A program made the position numbers and the translations under genes. DNA of 64,000 nucleotides. Origin: Allochromatium palmeri (GTDB taxonomy: Bacteria; Pseudomonadota; Gammaproteobacteria; Chromatiales; Chromatiaceae). The notes below the pieces were generated by a model. The model saw only the letters and a list, made by a program, of their open reading frames with translations. It was not told the origin of the DNA and ran no database searches. The stretch is taken from contig NZ_WNKT01000018.1 in assembly GCF_009720725.1 (NCBI RefSeq), positions 1 through 64,000 of the forward strand. The letters run 5' to 3'. Shown here piece by piece: positions 54,987 through 64,000 of this stretch; the stretch's first letter is position 1, and each line of letters begins with the position of its first letter.

Positions 54987-56722
54987 TGAACGAACTGCAC
55001 CGTCTGTGGCAACTCTTTCAGCCCTATCGAACCTGGATGCTGTTCGGCACCCTGGCGGCGATCCTCACGCTGCTGGCCAATGTGACGCTCATAGCCGCCG
55101 CCGGCTGGTTCCTGACCGCCATGGCGGCCGCTGGCGTCGCCGGCGTCTCCATGAACTATTTCACCCCGGCGGCGCTGATCCGGGGCAGCGCCATGATCCG
55201 CACCGCCGGACGCTACAGCGAGCGACTCGTCAACCATGAAGCAACCTTCCGGCTGATCGCCAGTCTGCGCGTGTGGTTTTATCAGCATCTCGAACCGCTC
55301 GCCCCGGCGCGCCTCCAGCAGTATCACAGCGGCGATCTGCTGAGCCGTATCCGTGCCGACATCGACGCGCTCGACAGCTTCTATGTCCGGGTGCTGGTGC
55401 CGGTCGCGGTGGCCAACGTCAGCATCCTGCTGTTTACGATCTTTCTGCTCTTCTACCACCCCTTGCTGGCGCTCTCCGGCCTGACCTTTCTGGCGCTGGC
55501 CGGGGTCGGGCTGCCGATCTGGTCGCAAGCGCGTGGCCTGGCGCCTGGACGACGCATTGCCGAGGACGAAGGCGCCCTGCGCGCGGCGGTCATCGACGGT
55601 ATTCAGGGCATGGCCGAACTCACCCTCTATGGCGCCGCCGAGCGGCAGGCCCAGCGCATCGATAGCCTGAGCCGCCGCCTGATCGCCGATCAGACGCGCC
55701 TTGCCAGCGATCACGGCCTGACCCAGGCGGCCGTCGGACTCTGCGCCAGTCTGAGCCTCTGGGTGTTGCTGTGGATCGCCATTCCATTGGTCGATGACGG
55801 ACGGCTGATGCCACCGCAACTGGCGATGCTGGCACTGTTCACGCTTGCCAGCTTCGAGGCCGTCGCACCGCTGCCGCAGGCATTCCAGATGCTCGGCCGC
55901 ACCCTGGCGGCGGCGCACCGGCTGTTCGACATCGTCGATACCGAACCGGCGGTGGCTGAGCCGGACACGCCCTCGCCCCGGCCCGAGCGCTTCGACATTG
56001 AGTTCACGGACCTGAGCTTCGCCTATCCAAACGCACCGCGCCCGGCGCTGTCGGGCATCCGGCTCCAGGTGCCCCAGGGCACGCGCGCCGCCGTGATCGG
56101 CGCCACCGGCTCAGGCAAGAGCACGCTGTTCAATCTGCTGCTGCGCTTCTGGGCGCCGGATTCAGGCCGCATCCGCATCGGCGGTCATGACATCCTCGAT
56201 TTCCACGGTGACGATCTGCGCCGCCATATCGCGGTGGTCAGCCAGCATACCCATCTGTTCGATGCCACCATCCGCGAAAACCTGCTGCTTGCCGATCCCG
56301 AGGCCAGCCAGGACGCCATCGAAGCGGCCTGTCGCGTGGCCCAGATCCATGATTTCATCGCCGAGTTGCCTGAAAGCTATGACACCTGGGTCGGCGAGAC
56401 CGGAGTGCGACTCTCGGGCGGTCAGGGCCGGCGCATCGCTGTGGCGCGTGCCTTGCTCAAGGATGCGCCCATTCTGCTCCTCGACGAGCCGACCGAGGGT
56501 CTGGACGCGGCCACCGAACGCGATCTGATGCAGGCGCTCGACAAGCTCATGGCCGGACGTACCGTGCTGCTCATCACCCATCGCCCGGCCGGACTGGACT
56601 GGGTCGATCAGGTGCTGGTGCTCGATCAGGGGCGCGAGCTGGCACGCGGCGACGTCTCAGTCATCCCGACCGCGATGCAGGCGGCCTTGCTGCCAAGGCA
56701 CACCGAGGTCGAGCCAACGTGA
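54986..56722 (+). CDS. cydC: Thiol-exporting ABC transporter subunit CydC
   Basis: The 578 aa partner of CydD has an N-terminal membrane domain (MNELHRLWQLFQPYRTWM) and an ATPase with GATGSGKST, LSGGQGRRIAVARALL and LLLDEPTEGLD. The start overlaps the cydD stop (TGATG), typical of this gene pair. Confidence 0.92.
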   Translation: MNELHRLWQLFQPYRTWMLFGTLAAILTLLANVTLIAAAGWFLTAMAAAGVAGVSMNYFTPAALIRGSAMIRTAGRYSERLVNHEATFRLIASLRVWFYQHLEPLAPARLQQYHSGDLLSRIRADIDALDSFYVRVLVPVAVANVSILLFTIFLLFYHPLLALSGLTFLALAGVGLPIWSQARGLAPGRRIAEDEGALRAAVIDGIQGMAELTLYGAAERQAQRIDSLSRRLIADQTRLASDHGLTQAAVGLCASLSLWVLLWIAIPLVDDGRLMPPQLAMLALFTLASFEAVAPLPQAFQMLGRTLAAAHRLFDIVDTEPAVAEPDTPSPRPERFDIEFTDLSFAYPNAPRPALSGIRLQVPQGTRAAVIGATGSGKSTLFNLLLRFWAPDSGRIRIGGHDILDFHGDDLRRHIAVVSQHTHLFDATIRENLLLADPEASQDAIEAACRVAQIHDFIAELPESYDTWVGETGVRLSGGQGRRIAVARALLKDAPILLLDEPTEGLDAATERDLMQALDKLMAGRTVLLITHRPAGLDWVDQVLVLDQGRELARGDVSVIPTAMQAALLPRHTEVEPT

Positions 56723-56742
56723 GTCCAGAGAGATCCAGACGG

Positions 56743-57216
56743 CTATAGCGCTCCAGGAGGCTGACGACGGACGGGGCGGGCGGCCTGTCCCTGGGGCGGG
56801 CGCCGCCGTGGCACAGGCGGCTGACGAAAAAATTCGACCAGCCCCGCGATCAGACAGGTCAGCGAAACACCGAGTCCGAACGCTGAATACACCGCCATGT
56901 GCAGCATCGAGGCCTGGATCTGAGGCCAGTTGTTGAGACGGATCCGAACCATCTCAGGGGTCACGAAATAGGCCAGTCCCTCGGACCCGAGCGCCGTGAG
57001 CGAATTGCGCTCCAGGTGATTGCCCAGCGGCTCGCCGTCGAGAAAAATCTGAAAGTTTCCGCCCGTCTGCTCCAGCGGCAGCGCCATCTCCATGGGCGTC
57101 CACCAGATCTGGGTCTCGCCCCAGATGGCGCGTCCGTAGTCCAGGCCGAACTGAGTCCCGGCGATCGGGGTGCCCACCAACCCGATCATCATCAATAGAT
57201 TCATCTTGCGTCTCAT
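56743..57216 (-). CDS. Hypothetical membrane protein, 157 aa
   Basis: Unrecognised protein with an N-terminal hydrophobic segment (LLMMIGLVGTPIAG), a ~75-residue extracytoplasmic region, a second membrane segment (MAVYSAFGLGVSLTCLIAGLVEFF) and a basic, proline-rich cytoplasmic tail (RQPPVPRRRPPQGQAARPV). GGGAGC precedes the start at 57216. It is convergent with cydC and divergent from the PfkB kinase. Function unknown. Confidence 0.65.
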   Translation of the reverse strand: MRRKMNLLMMIGLVGTPIAGTQFGLDYGRAIWGETQIWWTPMEMALPLEQTGGNFQIFLDGEPLGNHLERNSLTALGSEGLAYFVTPEMVRIRLNNWPQIQASMLHMAVYSAFGLGVSLTCLIAGLVEFFRQPPVPRRRPPQGQAARPVRRQPPGAL

Positions 57217-57377
57217 AGCGCTCCCGACTGACTGCTCATGACGGATGGCGCTCCATGTCTGGTCGCGCCCTCATGAGGGTGAACTATAGCGTCAAAGTCG
57301 CTCGGACGGAGACCGCGCGAGCCATCGTGCAAACGGCTCGGTACAATGTCCCCGCTTTTCTCAACCACGGAGCCGTC

Positions 57378-58364
57378 ATGGCGAACTATCACATCTACGG
57401 AATCGGTAATGCTCTGGTCGACATGGAGTATGAAATCACACCCGAGGATCTGGGCGTCCTCGGCATCGACAAGGGCGTCATGACCCTGGTCGACGAGCGC
57501 CAGCAGCTCGACATCATGCATCATCTCAAGGATCACCATCATCAGCGCGGCTCGGGCGGCTCGGCGGCCAATTCCATCATCGCTTTCAGCCAGTTCGGCG
57601 GTAAAGGCTTCTACTCGTGCAAGGTCGCCGACGACGAGCTGGGGCACTTCTATATGAATGACCTGATCGAGGGCGGCGTGGACACCAACCACCACACCGA
57701 GAAGGATCAGGGTCACACCGGACGCTGCGTGGTGCTGGTGACGCCGGACAGCGACCGCACCATGTGCACCTTCCTCGGCGTGAGTGGCAATCTGTCGGCC
57801 AATGAGCTGGTCGCGGAGGCGCTGTGCGACTCGGACTGGTTCTATACCGAGGGCTATCTGGTCACGTCCGACTCGGCGCGGGCCGCCTCGATCGAGGCCA
57901 AGCGGATCGCCGAAGCCGCCGGCGTCAAGACCGCGATCTCGCTGTCTGATCCCAACATGGTCAAGTTCTTCAAGCCGGGACTGCTGGAGATGATCGGCTC
58001 GGGCGTCGATCTGATCTTTGCCAACGAGTTTGAAGCCATGGGCATGGCCGGCTCGGACGATCTGCATCAGGCCGTCGACTATCTCAAGACAATCGCGCGT
58101 AACTTTGCCATCACGCGCGGCCCCGAGGGTGCGCTGGTGTGGGATGGTCAGGCACTGATCGAGATCGATCCGGTCAAGGTCGAGGCCGTGGATACGGTCG
58201 GCGCGGGCGATATGTTCGCGGGCGCCTTCCTCTATGGGCTTAGCCAGGGCTGGAGCCACCAGCGCGCGGGCGATCTGGCGTCGACCGCCTCGGCCAAGCT
58301 GGTGACCGCGCTCGGGCCGCGCCTCAGGACCGAGGAGACACGGCGCCTCCTGAAAGGCTTTTGA
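57378..58364 (+). CDS. PfkB-family sugar/nucleoside kinase (adenosine-kinase-like)
   Basis: The 328 aa kinase starts MANYHIYGIGNALVDMEYEI. It has the PfkB first signature region GGSAANSIIAFSQFGGKGFYSCKVADDELG and the second signature DTVGAGDMFAGAFLYG with the catalytic aspartate. The form is typical of the adenosine-kinase-like group. Substrate (adenosine, ribose or fructose-type) cannot be decided from sequence alone. GGAG lies upstream of the chosen ATG, and the open frame continues further upstream without support. Confidence 0.9.
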   Translation: MANYHIYGIGNALVDMEYEITPEDLGVLGIDKGVMTLVDERQQLDIMHHLKDHHHQRGSGGSAANSIIAFSQFGGKGFYSCKVADDELGHFYMNDLIEGGVDTNHHTEKDQGHTGRCVVLVTPDSDRTMCTFLGVSGNLSANELVAEALCDSDWFYTEGYLVTSDSARAASIEAKRIAEAAGVKTAISLSDPNMVKFFKPGLLEMIGSGVDLIFANEFEAMGMAGSDDLHQAVDYLKTIARNFAITRGPEGALVWDGQALIEIDPVKVEAVDTVGAGDMFAGAFLYGLSQGWSHQRAGDLASTASAKLVTALGPRLRTEETRRLLKGF

Positions 58365-58528
58365 TCGGTACTGGCGTCAGCCGGGCGGGTTGTGGAACTG
58401 GGATCGAGTCGACACATCGAATGTCCAAATAAAGCTAGCATTATCATCAGGTATAGTCGTCCCAGCCACGAGTTCCAGCGACCTAACGTGTTCGAATCGG
58501 CTGGATATCTCGCGACAGGAGGAATCCA

Positions 58529-59455
58529 ATGCTCAGCTTCGATGCTCAATCGATCCCATCGCCACTTGTCATCCGTGAGTATACGCGGCCACGTTTCGAC
58601 ACAGACCTGGACGCCCTGAAAGACTGGCTGGCTGAACTCAAGACGCGCGGCGTGCGTCAGGCCGGTCCGGCGCTGGTTCTGACGCTGGAGAATCTGCGCA
58701 AGACTGAACTTTCGTCCAACCGACGGCTGACGATCCTGTCGTTGCTCAAGGTGCCCGTGCTCAAGACCTGCGCCGGACTGCCCAAGCCCTCTGCGCATGA
58801 CGCGACCGCAACCGACGCCAATCACGGTCTCACCATGGAGCAACGGCTCGGACGCCTGATGTTCGTCAACCTCAATCGCACCCTGCACCAGCTCGACAAA
58901 GAGCATCCGGTGCCCAACGCGCGCCAGCAACAGAGTCGCTTATGGTTGACCCGCAATCTGTTTCGCTTCGCCGGTCGTCAGATCCGCTACGCGGCGCTGT
59001 GGAAGACCACGCTACCGACCGGCACCTGGCGCGATCTGCACGAACTGCATCTCTACCTGAGTTCACGCCGGCTCAATTCGTTCTGGGATCTCGACGCCCA
59101 GCGTCCGACCATCGGTGAATTCGATCACGAGATCGAATACAGAACCCTGCTGCTGCTTGGCCTGGCCGCCAAACTCAAGGATTCGGTGCTGCAGAACACA
59201 TACTTCATGGAGGGACTGCCGGCCTGGGCGGCGCAGACCCGACTGGAAGACCCGCATACCAAGCTGGGGCGGCTGCGGTTGCTCGTCGTCGAAGCCTCGT
59301 CGGACGAGGCGCCACGCCAGCTCACCGGGAGTCTGGAGATTCCTTTCCGAGGTTGGGTGCTACAACCGCCCTACCCCTATCTCCACGAGCTCGAGAATGG
59401 CCCGTTCGGAATGAGCGCCTTTGGCGACCAGCCGCTTGGGCTCGAAGCCTATTGA
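58529..59455 (+). CDS. Hypothetical protein, 308 aa
   Basis: Not firmly recognised. The first 80 residues (DTDLDALKDWLAELKTRG, LENLRKTELSSNRRLTILSLL) resemble the helical N-terminus seen in some gammaproteobacterial PilZ-type regulators. The rest is soluble and helical (RLGRLMFVNLNRTLHQLD, LHELHLYLSSRRLN). No PilZ RxxxR motif could be pointed out with confidence. ACAGGAGGA upstream is a strong ribosome site. A 164-base gap lies upstream. The gene stands alone. Confidence 0.65.
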   Translation: MLSFDAQSIPSPLVIREYTRPRFDTDLDALKDWLAELKTRGVRQAGPALVLTLENLRKTELSSNRRLTILSLLKVPVLKTCAGLPKPSAHDATATDANHGLTMEQRLGRLMFVNLNRTLHQLDKEHPVPNARQQQSRLWLTRNLFRFAGRQIRYAALWKTTLPTGTWRDLHELHLYLSSRRLNSFWDLDAQRPTIGEFDHEIEYRTLLLLGLAAKLKDSVLQNTYFMEGLPAWAAQTRLEDPHTKLGRLRLLVVEASSDEAPRQLTGSLEIPFRGWVLQPPYPYLHELENGPFGMSAFGDQPLGLEAY

Positions 59456-59520
59456 AGCCTTCGCGGCGGACCGTATGCTCGGTCTAGCCGCCAGGATTCG
59501 TCAACCGACTCGCAAGACTG

Positions 59521-60201
59521 ATGAAATTACTCGCCATTGATACCTCCAACACGGCCTGTTCGGCCGCGCTCCTCATCGACCAGAGCGTCGTTCAAGAACT
59601 CACCATCGCCCCGCGCCGCCATGGCGAACTGATCCTGGGCATGATGCAGCGTCTGCTGGACGGCGCCGACCTGGAACTTCGCGATCTGGATGCCCTGGCC
59701 TTCGGCTGTGGCCCCGGCTCGTTCACGGGCATCCGCATCGCGACCTCCGTGATCCAGGGCGCCGCCTTTGGCGCCGAGCTGCCCGTGGTTCCGGTCTCGA
59801 CGCTTGCGGCCATGGCGCAGGGCCAGTTTCGGCGCGAGGGACAGCGTCGGCTACTGACCGCGCTGGACGCGCGCATGGACGAGGTCTATTGGGGCGGCTA
59901 CGAGATCGGCGGACAGGATCTGGCCGAGCTGTATGGTGCTGAGCAAGTCTGCGCGCCCGAGCATGTCACACGACCCGAGGGCGATGGCTGGCAGGGTGTG
60001 GGGCCGGGCTGGGGTGTGCACGGCGAGGTGCTGACACAGCGGCTCGGATCGGCCCTGAGCGGGTCCAATCCGGACGGTCTCTGCGAAGCGCATGACATCG
60101 CGCTCCTGGCCGCCGCCGAGCTGGCGGCTGGTCGCTGGGTGGCTGCCGAGCACGCGCTTCCGGTCTATCTGCGCGATCAGGTCACGCGCGCGCCCGCTTG
60201 A
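59521..60201 (+). CDS. tsaB: tRNA threonylcarbamoyladenosine biosynthesis protein TsaB
   Basis: The 226 aa scaffold of the TsaBDE complex that makes t6A on tRNA. It begins MKLLAIDTSNTACSAAL and has FGCGPGSFTGIRIATSVIQGAAFG, the ASKHA-fold marks of TsaB. Length is normal. It stands alone in its immediate context, 65 bases after the unknown gene. Confidence 0.95.
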   Translation: MKLLAIDTSNTACSAALLIDQSVVQELTIAPRRHGELILGMMQRLLDGADLELRDLDALAFGCGPGSFTGIRIATSVIQGAAFGAELPVVPVSTLAAMAQGQFRREGQRRLLTALDARMDEVYWGGYEIGGQDLAELYGAEQVCAPEHVTRPEGDGWQGVGPGWGVHGEVLTQRLGSALSGSNPDGLCEAHDIALLAAAELAAGRWVAAEHALPVYLRDQVTRAPA

Positions 60202-60231
60202 GTCGTGTCTCCGATCAGCGTTCCAAACCGC

Positions 60232-60474
60232 TCAGGAACGCCCCTGGACGACCGGATGGCTGTGTCGGCAGTGGCGTCTCAGACAGCTGAGGACATAGTG
60301 CAGCAGGGTCGCGCCAACCGCGATGAAGGCGACGAGCGCCATGCCCAGACGTTGCCAGGGTTCGATTGGCGAGAGTCCCAGAATCAGCCAGGTCAGAAAG
60401 GCGATGACGCCAGCGATGGTCAGGATCATGGCAAACGGCCAGAGTGGGCGATCGCACTTGGGACAGAGATTCAT
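60232..60474 (-). CDS. Small zinc-ribbon-like membrane protein, 80 aa
   Basis: The protein starts MNLCPKCDRPLWPF, a CxxC knuckle, followed by two hydrophobic segments (MILTIAGVIAFLTWLILGL and LGMALVAFIAVGATLLHYVL) and CLRRHCRH near the end. The two cysteine pairs could bind one metal at the cytoplasmic face. It is convergent with tsaB and divergent from the glycerate kinase. Function unknown. Confidence 0.6.
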   Translation of the reverse strand: MNLCPKCDRPLWPFAMILTIAGVIAFLTWLILGLSPIEPWQRLGMALVAFIAVGATLLHYVLSCLRRHCRHSHPVVQGRS

Positions 60475-60638
60475 CGGCGTGGTACTCCGTTGGGCGAAAA
60501 AACGGCACCCTCGGGCATCCCGGTGGAATGAGGTGAGGCGCGATGAGCGCGGGCGAGTCGCATCTGATTGCCCGGAGAAAGACAGTCTGTGCGAAAGATC
60601 GACTCGAATACATTGAAATCAGTCAATATCAATGAACC

Positions 60639-61886
60639 ATGAGGCTCCAGAACCCAGGTCTCACCCTTCTCGAATGGCTGACCATCGCGCTCGACGCGGT
60701 CGATGGCGCACGCTCGGTGCAACGCGCACTCACCGCGCGCCCGATCGAGGGTCCGGTCTGGATCGCCGCCATCGGCAAGGCGGCTGAGTCCATGACGCTG
60801 GGCGCGCTTGAAGTGCTCGGCGACTCTTGTCAGGGCGGCATACTGGTCACCAAGCCAGGACATGCCGAGCCGAACCGCTTCCAGAGGACGGGGATCGAGG
60901 TCCACGTCGGCGGCCATCCGCTGCCGGATGCCGGTAGCCTCGCGGCCGGCGAGCGCCTGCTGAAAAGTCTCGACCGGCTGCCCGCTGAAACACAGCTCCT
61001 GTTCCTGCTCTCCGGTGGCGCCTCGGCGCTGATCGAGGCGCCGGTCAGTGGTCTGGAACTCGCCGAATTACGCGCCATCAATGCCTGGTTGCTCGGTAGC
61101 GGACTGCCGATCAGCGCCATGAATCGCGTGCGCCAGTCGGTCTCGCGTCTCAAGGCGGGCGGTCTGCTTCGACATCTCGGCGGACGTTCTGTCCGTCAGT
61201 TGGCCATCTCGGACGTACCAGGCGATGTGCCGGGCGTCATCGGCTCGGGTCCACTGGTTCCGACATCTGACTTGGCAGAGCAGGTCGGACGCCTCACCCT
61301 GCCCGATTGGCTCGCTGACTGGGTCGCGCGCGGACTCGTCGAGCGCGGCACACCACCAGCGCAGGGCCCAGAGATAGAGCTGGTTGCCACGCTGTCGATG
61401 GCCAAGGCGGCGGTCGCGAGCGCGGCCGAGTCCAGCGGCTTGACGGTCTGGCGGCATCCCGAGCTGATCGAAGGCGATGCCGCCGATCAGGGTCGCGCGC
61501 TCGCCCGGACGCTCATCGGCAGCGCACCGGGTCTGCATGTCTGGGGTGGCGAGACGACAGTCCGGCTCCCCGAGCCGCCCGGACGCGGCGGACGCAATCA
61601 ACATCTGGCGCTGGCGGCGGCGATCGAGCTGGCGGGACGCGATGATGTCTGGCTACTGAGTGCCGGCACCGATGGCGGCGACGGGCCGACGGAGGATGCC
61701 GGCGCGCTGGTCGATGGCGCAACCCTGGAGCGGGCTGAACGGGCCGGACTCGATGCCCGCGTCTGTCTGGAGCAGGCCGATTCCGGGCGGCTCCTGGAGG
61801 CGAGCGGCGATCTCGTCTACACCGGGCCGACCGGAACCAATGTGATGGATCTGATCCTCGGCTACAAGGCACCGTCTCTGTCCTGA
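60639..61886 (+). CDS. Glycerate 2-kinase (MOFRL family)
   Basis: The 415 aa enzyme phosphorylates glycerate. It has the N-terminal DUF4147 domain (AIGKAAESMTLGALEVLG, LLSGGASALIEAPV, MNRVRQSVSRLKAGGLLRHL) and the C-terminal MOFRL domain (GRGGRNQHLALAAAIEL, LSAGTDGGDGPTEDAGALVD). In autotrophs such kinases return glycerate from photorespiration to the Calvin cycle, which fits the proposed phototroph. The start at 60639 lies in a short gap with little room for another. Confidence 0.92.
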   Translation: MRLQNPGLTLLEWLTIALDAVDGARSVQRALTARPIEGPVWIAAIGKAAESMTLGALEVLGDSCQGGILVTKPGHAEPNRFQRTGIEVHVGGHPLPDAGSLAAGERLLKSLDRLPAETQLLFLLSGGASALIEAPVSGLELAELRAINAWLLGSGLPISAMNRVRQSVSRLKAGGLLRHLGGRSVRQLAISDVPGDVPGVIGSGPLVPTSDLAEQVGRLTLPDWLADWVARGLVERGTPPAQGPEIELVATLSMAKAAVASAAESSGLTVWRHPELIEGDAADQGRALARTLIGSAPGLHVWGGETTVRLPEPPGRGGRNQHLALAAAIELAGRDDVWLLSAGTDGGDGPTEDAGALVDGATLERAERAGLDARVCLEQADSGRLLEASGDLVYTGPTGTNVMDLILGYKAPSLS

Positions 61887-61938
61887 ACCCGCGCGGCCTG
61901 AGTCGACCGCCGGAACAGGCACACGGGTCGATACAGCG

Positions 61939-62868
61939 TCAGTCGTCGCACGCCAGATAGCCGAGCTGATCGATCCCGAAATGGGTCGGTGTCAGCCCAA
62001 GCCGCGCGAAGCTGTCGTTCTCGGTGCAGACGTTGCCTTCCATCAGCATCTGGATCTGGTCACGCGAAATGGGGAACCAGGGGAAGCGGTCGAAGAGACC
62101 CGCCGCCGCCTTGATCGCCAGTGCCGGTGCCGGAACCATCATCTTGGTGCGACCCGAGGCCGCCGCGATGGTGGCGAGGATCGCCTTCCAGCTCAGACGC
62201 TCGGGACCGCACAGCGAATAGGTCTGCGACTCGGTGCGCGGCTCGCTGAGCGCGAGTACGAAAGCATCGGCGACATCCTTGATGCTGACCGGCGCCAGCT
62301 CGAAGAGTCCGGCCTTGGTCGGCAGCAGACCGGCATGGAACAGCGGGGCCGGCAGCGGACTGTCGATGATGTCCTTCTTGAGCTGCGAGCAGAACTCCAT
62401 GCGTCCCTCGGACTCGCCGAAGATCACCGATGGCCGGAAGATCGTCCAGTGCAGACCTGAGTCCTTGAGCGCCTGCTCGGCGCGGTACTTGGTACGCTGA
62501 TAGGCCGTGCCATCGGGCCGGATGCCGTTGGCGCTCATCAGGATGAAGCGCCCGACACAGTTCTCCTGGGCGGCGGCGATGGCATCGACCACGCCCTGAT
62601 ACTGGAGCGCCTCGAAGGTAATGCCCTGCGCCGGGAACTCGCGCAGAATGCCAATCAGATAGATGACCGCGTCACAGCCGCGCACGCATTCCACGAGCGA
62701 GGGCAGATTGCTCACATCGCCGTGGACGATCTCGCAGGAGGCGGGCTGCTCGACTTTCGACTCGCTGCCCGGACGCACCAGCAGACGCGGCACATGGCCG
62801 GCTGCCAGCAGATGGCGTGTGATATGTAGACCGACGAATCCTGTCCCGCCGATGACCGCAACCTTCAT
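61939..62868 (-). CDS. NDUFA9-like NAD(P)-dependent short-chain dehydrogenase/epimerase
   Basis: The 309 aa protein has the Rossmann GGTGFVGLHITRHLLAAGH motif, GDVSNLPSLVECVRGCDAVIYLIGI, and the YxxxK-like YQRTKYRAEQAL. It belongs to the atypical SDR group called complex I NDUFA9-like in bacteria, often involved in membrane or quinone-related reactions. Substrate unknown. GGAGAG lies before the start at 62868. Confidence 0.88.
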   Translation of the reverse strand: MKVAVIGGTGFVGLHITRHLLAAGHVPRLLVRPGSESKVEQPASCEIVHGDVSNLPSLVECVRGCDAVIYLIGILREFPAQGITFEALQYQGVVDAIAAAQENCVGRFILMSANGIRPDGTAYQRTKYRAEQALKDSGLHWTIFRPSVIFGESEGRMEFCSQLKKDIIDSPLPAPLFHAGLLPTKAGLFELAPVSIKDVADAFVLALSEPRTESQTYSLCGPERLSWKAILATIAAASGRTKMMVPAPALAIKAAAGLFDRFPWFPISRDQIQMLMEGNVCTENDSFARLGLTPTHFGIDQLGYLACDD

Positions 62869-63001
62869 TGGAGGCTCTCCCCTGTTTGAATCAAATCTGT
62901 GATGGCGTCGAGTCGATGGGCTCGCGATCTGGCGCGCGCCGGACGGCTCATGACATAACGCTCACTAGATGGGTGCGGAGATGGCGCGCTCAAGGCAGAT
63001 G

Positions 63002-63367
63002 TCAACGGGTGGCCACGTGGGCGCTGGCACGCGCGGCAATCGGCTTGGGTGTGGGCGCGAGATCGAGAACACTCTGACGGCGCAGACGGCGCACATTGCG
63101 GCGGGCCGTGCTGAAGACTTCGCTGATGGCCTCGGCGGCGACCTTGCGCGCTTCGCGCACCACCACCTGACGGCCCGAACCAAGCTTGGCGCTCAGCTCA
63201 CAACGTACCCGATGACCATGTAACTGGTCGAACTCTTCCTGGACATTGACTTGAGCCTCGATCGGCTCACTGGGAAAGCGGTCCACGAGTTTACGGGTTT
63301 CCGCTTCGATCTGACGACGGATAGCGGCATCCAGCGCAAGCATATCGCCGCCTATCTTTAGGACCAT
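63002..63367 (-). CDS. HPF/RaiA-like ribosome-associated protein
   Basis: The 121 aa protein starts MVLKIGGDMLALDAAIRRQI and has the pattern of the S30EA/HPF domain: ETRKLVDRFPSEPIEAQV, VRCELSAKLGSGRQVVVREAR, VFSTARRNVRRLRR. Such proteins bind the small subunit in stationary phase. Similarity is moderate and judged by eye. The start at 63367 has GGAGAA upstream; the longer open frame is basic filler. Confidence 0.6.
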   Translation of the reverse strand: MVLKIGGDMLALDAAIRRQIEAETRKLVDRFPSEPIEAQVNVQEEFDQLHGHRVRCELSAKLGSGRQVVVREARKVAAEAISEVFSTARRNVRRLRRQSVLDLAPTPKPIAARASAHVATR

Positions 63368-63573
63368 ACGTGACGTTCTCCATGGACTCGACCGCCGATG
63401 GTGTCGCGCGTTGGTCGCGACAGCGGGGGTCGAGCGGATCTGACTGAGTGAGGGCAAGTGCCTCGTCGATTGAACACGTCGCTGAAGTGTCTCTGGAGGC
63501 AAGGCGGGCACGGCATGAGACGCGCGACGGCAGGCGGATCATGGCGTCCGAGCGCCCGAAATGCAAGACCAAA

Positions 63574-64000
63574 TCACTCGAAGAGATTGCGATACGCGCG
63601 CTCGAAGTGCTTGTAGGCATCCCAACCGTCTTTGTCCATGACCTGATCGATGACCCAGCGGTTGTCCTCGGATTCGCCCATGATAGTCTGGATTTCGTGT
63701 CCGAGATGGCGCAGAAAGGCGTAACTGGGGCCATCCCCGGCGAACTGGAACTCGGCGTACTCGCCTGAGCGGGTGTCAAGCCGGGCGATGAAGGGTCCGC
63801 CATAGTCGCCCGGGCCGAGCAGATCCTGACTGTTGTCCTGGACATGGCCGAAGAGCTTTTTGGCGAACTCGACGATGAGCGTGCGCCGGTCGGCGTCATT
63901 CAGTTCGGCGTGTGCCAGCCGGTCGGTGATCTGGACCAGGAACACCAGATACTCCTGGATCACGGCCAGACGCTGCGCGTCGTCGCGATAGACGAAGCGC
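63574..64000 (-). CDS. Hypothetical protein, C-terminal part, cut by window edge
   Basis: The reading frame is open to the right edge, and codons beyond the first possible start (a GTG at 63963) continue sensibly (RFVYRDDAQRLA), so the gene probably starts outside. The visible part is soluble, acidic and helical (VFLVQITDRLAHAELNDADR, FAKKLFGHVQDNSQDLLG) and ends VMDKDGWDAYKHFERAYRNL. I do not recognise the family. Confidence 0.65.
   Translation of the reverse strand, partial: RFVYRDDAQRLAVIQEYLVFLVQITDRLAHAELNDADRRTLIVEFAKKLFGHVQDNSQDLLGPGDYGGPFIARLDTRSGEYAEFQFAGDGPSYAFLRHLGHEIQTIMGESEDNRWVIDQVMDKDGWDAYKHFERAYRNLFE

Overview
The window reads as chromosomal DNA of a GC-rich gammaproteobacterium. 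The gene content (assimilatory APS reductase next to a siroheme sulfite reductase, a large chemosensory cluster, CydDC, a MOFRL-type glycerate kinase) fits a purple sulfur bacterium of the Chromatiaceae (Allochromatium/Thiocystis-like). That placement is inference from gene content and style, not a database match. Almost the whole window is coding, with short gaps and many ATGA-type overlaps. The first ~1.7 kb is clearly more AT-rich than the rest and holds mobile or decayed DNA.

Region 1 (1-14043) is an accessory and defence island. It starts with the 5' part of an IS630-type transposase and the remnant of an Hsp70-like gene. A type I restriction-modification operon follows, split by extra genes: hsdR, hsdM, DUF3800, DUF433, Abi_2 (AbiF/AbiD-like HEPN protein), hsdS. 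After it come a RelB/RelE toxin-antitoxin pair, a RapA-like SNF2 helicase with a C-terminal frameshift, and a Fic protein. Two candidate RNA structures sit inside the operon: a three-way-junction fold across the DUF3800 stop codon (6768-6837), and a terminator-like hairpin with a competing G-tract just upstream of the Abi_2 gene (7154-7229).

Region 2 (14167-20308) has a P-type cation ATPase, a PAS-PAS-GGDEF-EAL protein, the tRNA ct6A cyclase TcdA and a small unknown gene. Region 3 (20325-31187) is a complete sulfate uptake and assimilation locus: cysTWA-cysB on the minus strand, divergent from the sulfate-binding protein gene, then a second CysB-type regulator divergent from cysI-cysH-cysD-cysN. 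The two divergent promoter regions share two sequence blocks that are candidates for a common CysB-type operator.

Region 4 (31411-49552) starts with trmO and then holds two contiguous signalling operons. The first is chemosensory: response regulator, CheC-like phosphatase, GGDEF protein, a soluble MCP with two signalling tips, a triple-CheW protein, CheB, a HEAT-repeat protein, CheR, a receiver, CheA, a STAS-like protein, CheY and a membrane MCP ending in a CheZ-like motif. The second is an RsbR-RsbS-RsbT stressosome with an extra GHKL ATPase, an RsbX-type phosphatase, a histidine kinase that carries an RsbU-type N-terminal domain, and a receiver. Together they look like one cytoplasmic stress sensor whose output passes into phosphorelay.

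Region 5 (49578-64000) is mostly housekeeping: sbcB, the rpsP-rimM-trmD-rplS operon, cydDC, a PfkB/adenosine-kinase-like sugar kinase, tsaB, glycerate kinase, an NDUFA9-like dehydrogenase, an HPF-like protein and several small unknown genes. No rRNA, tRNA or CRISPR array was seen.
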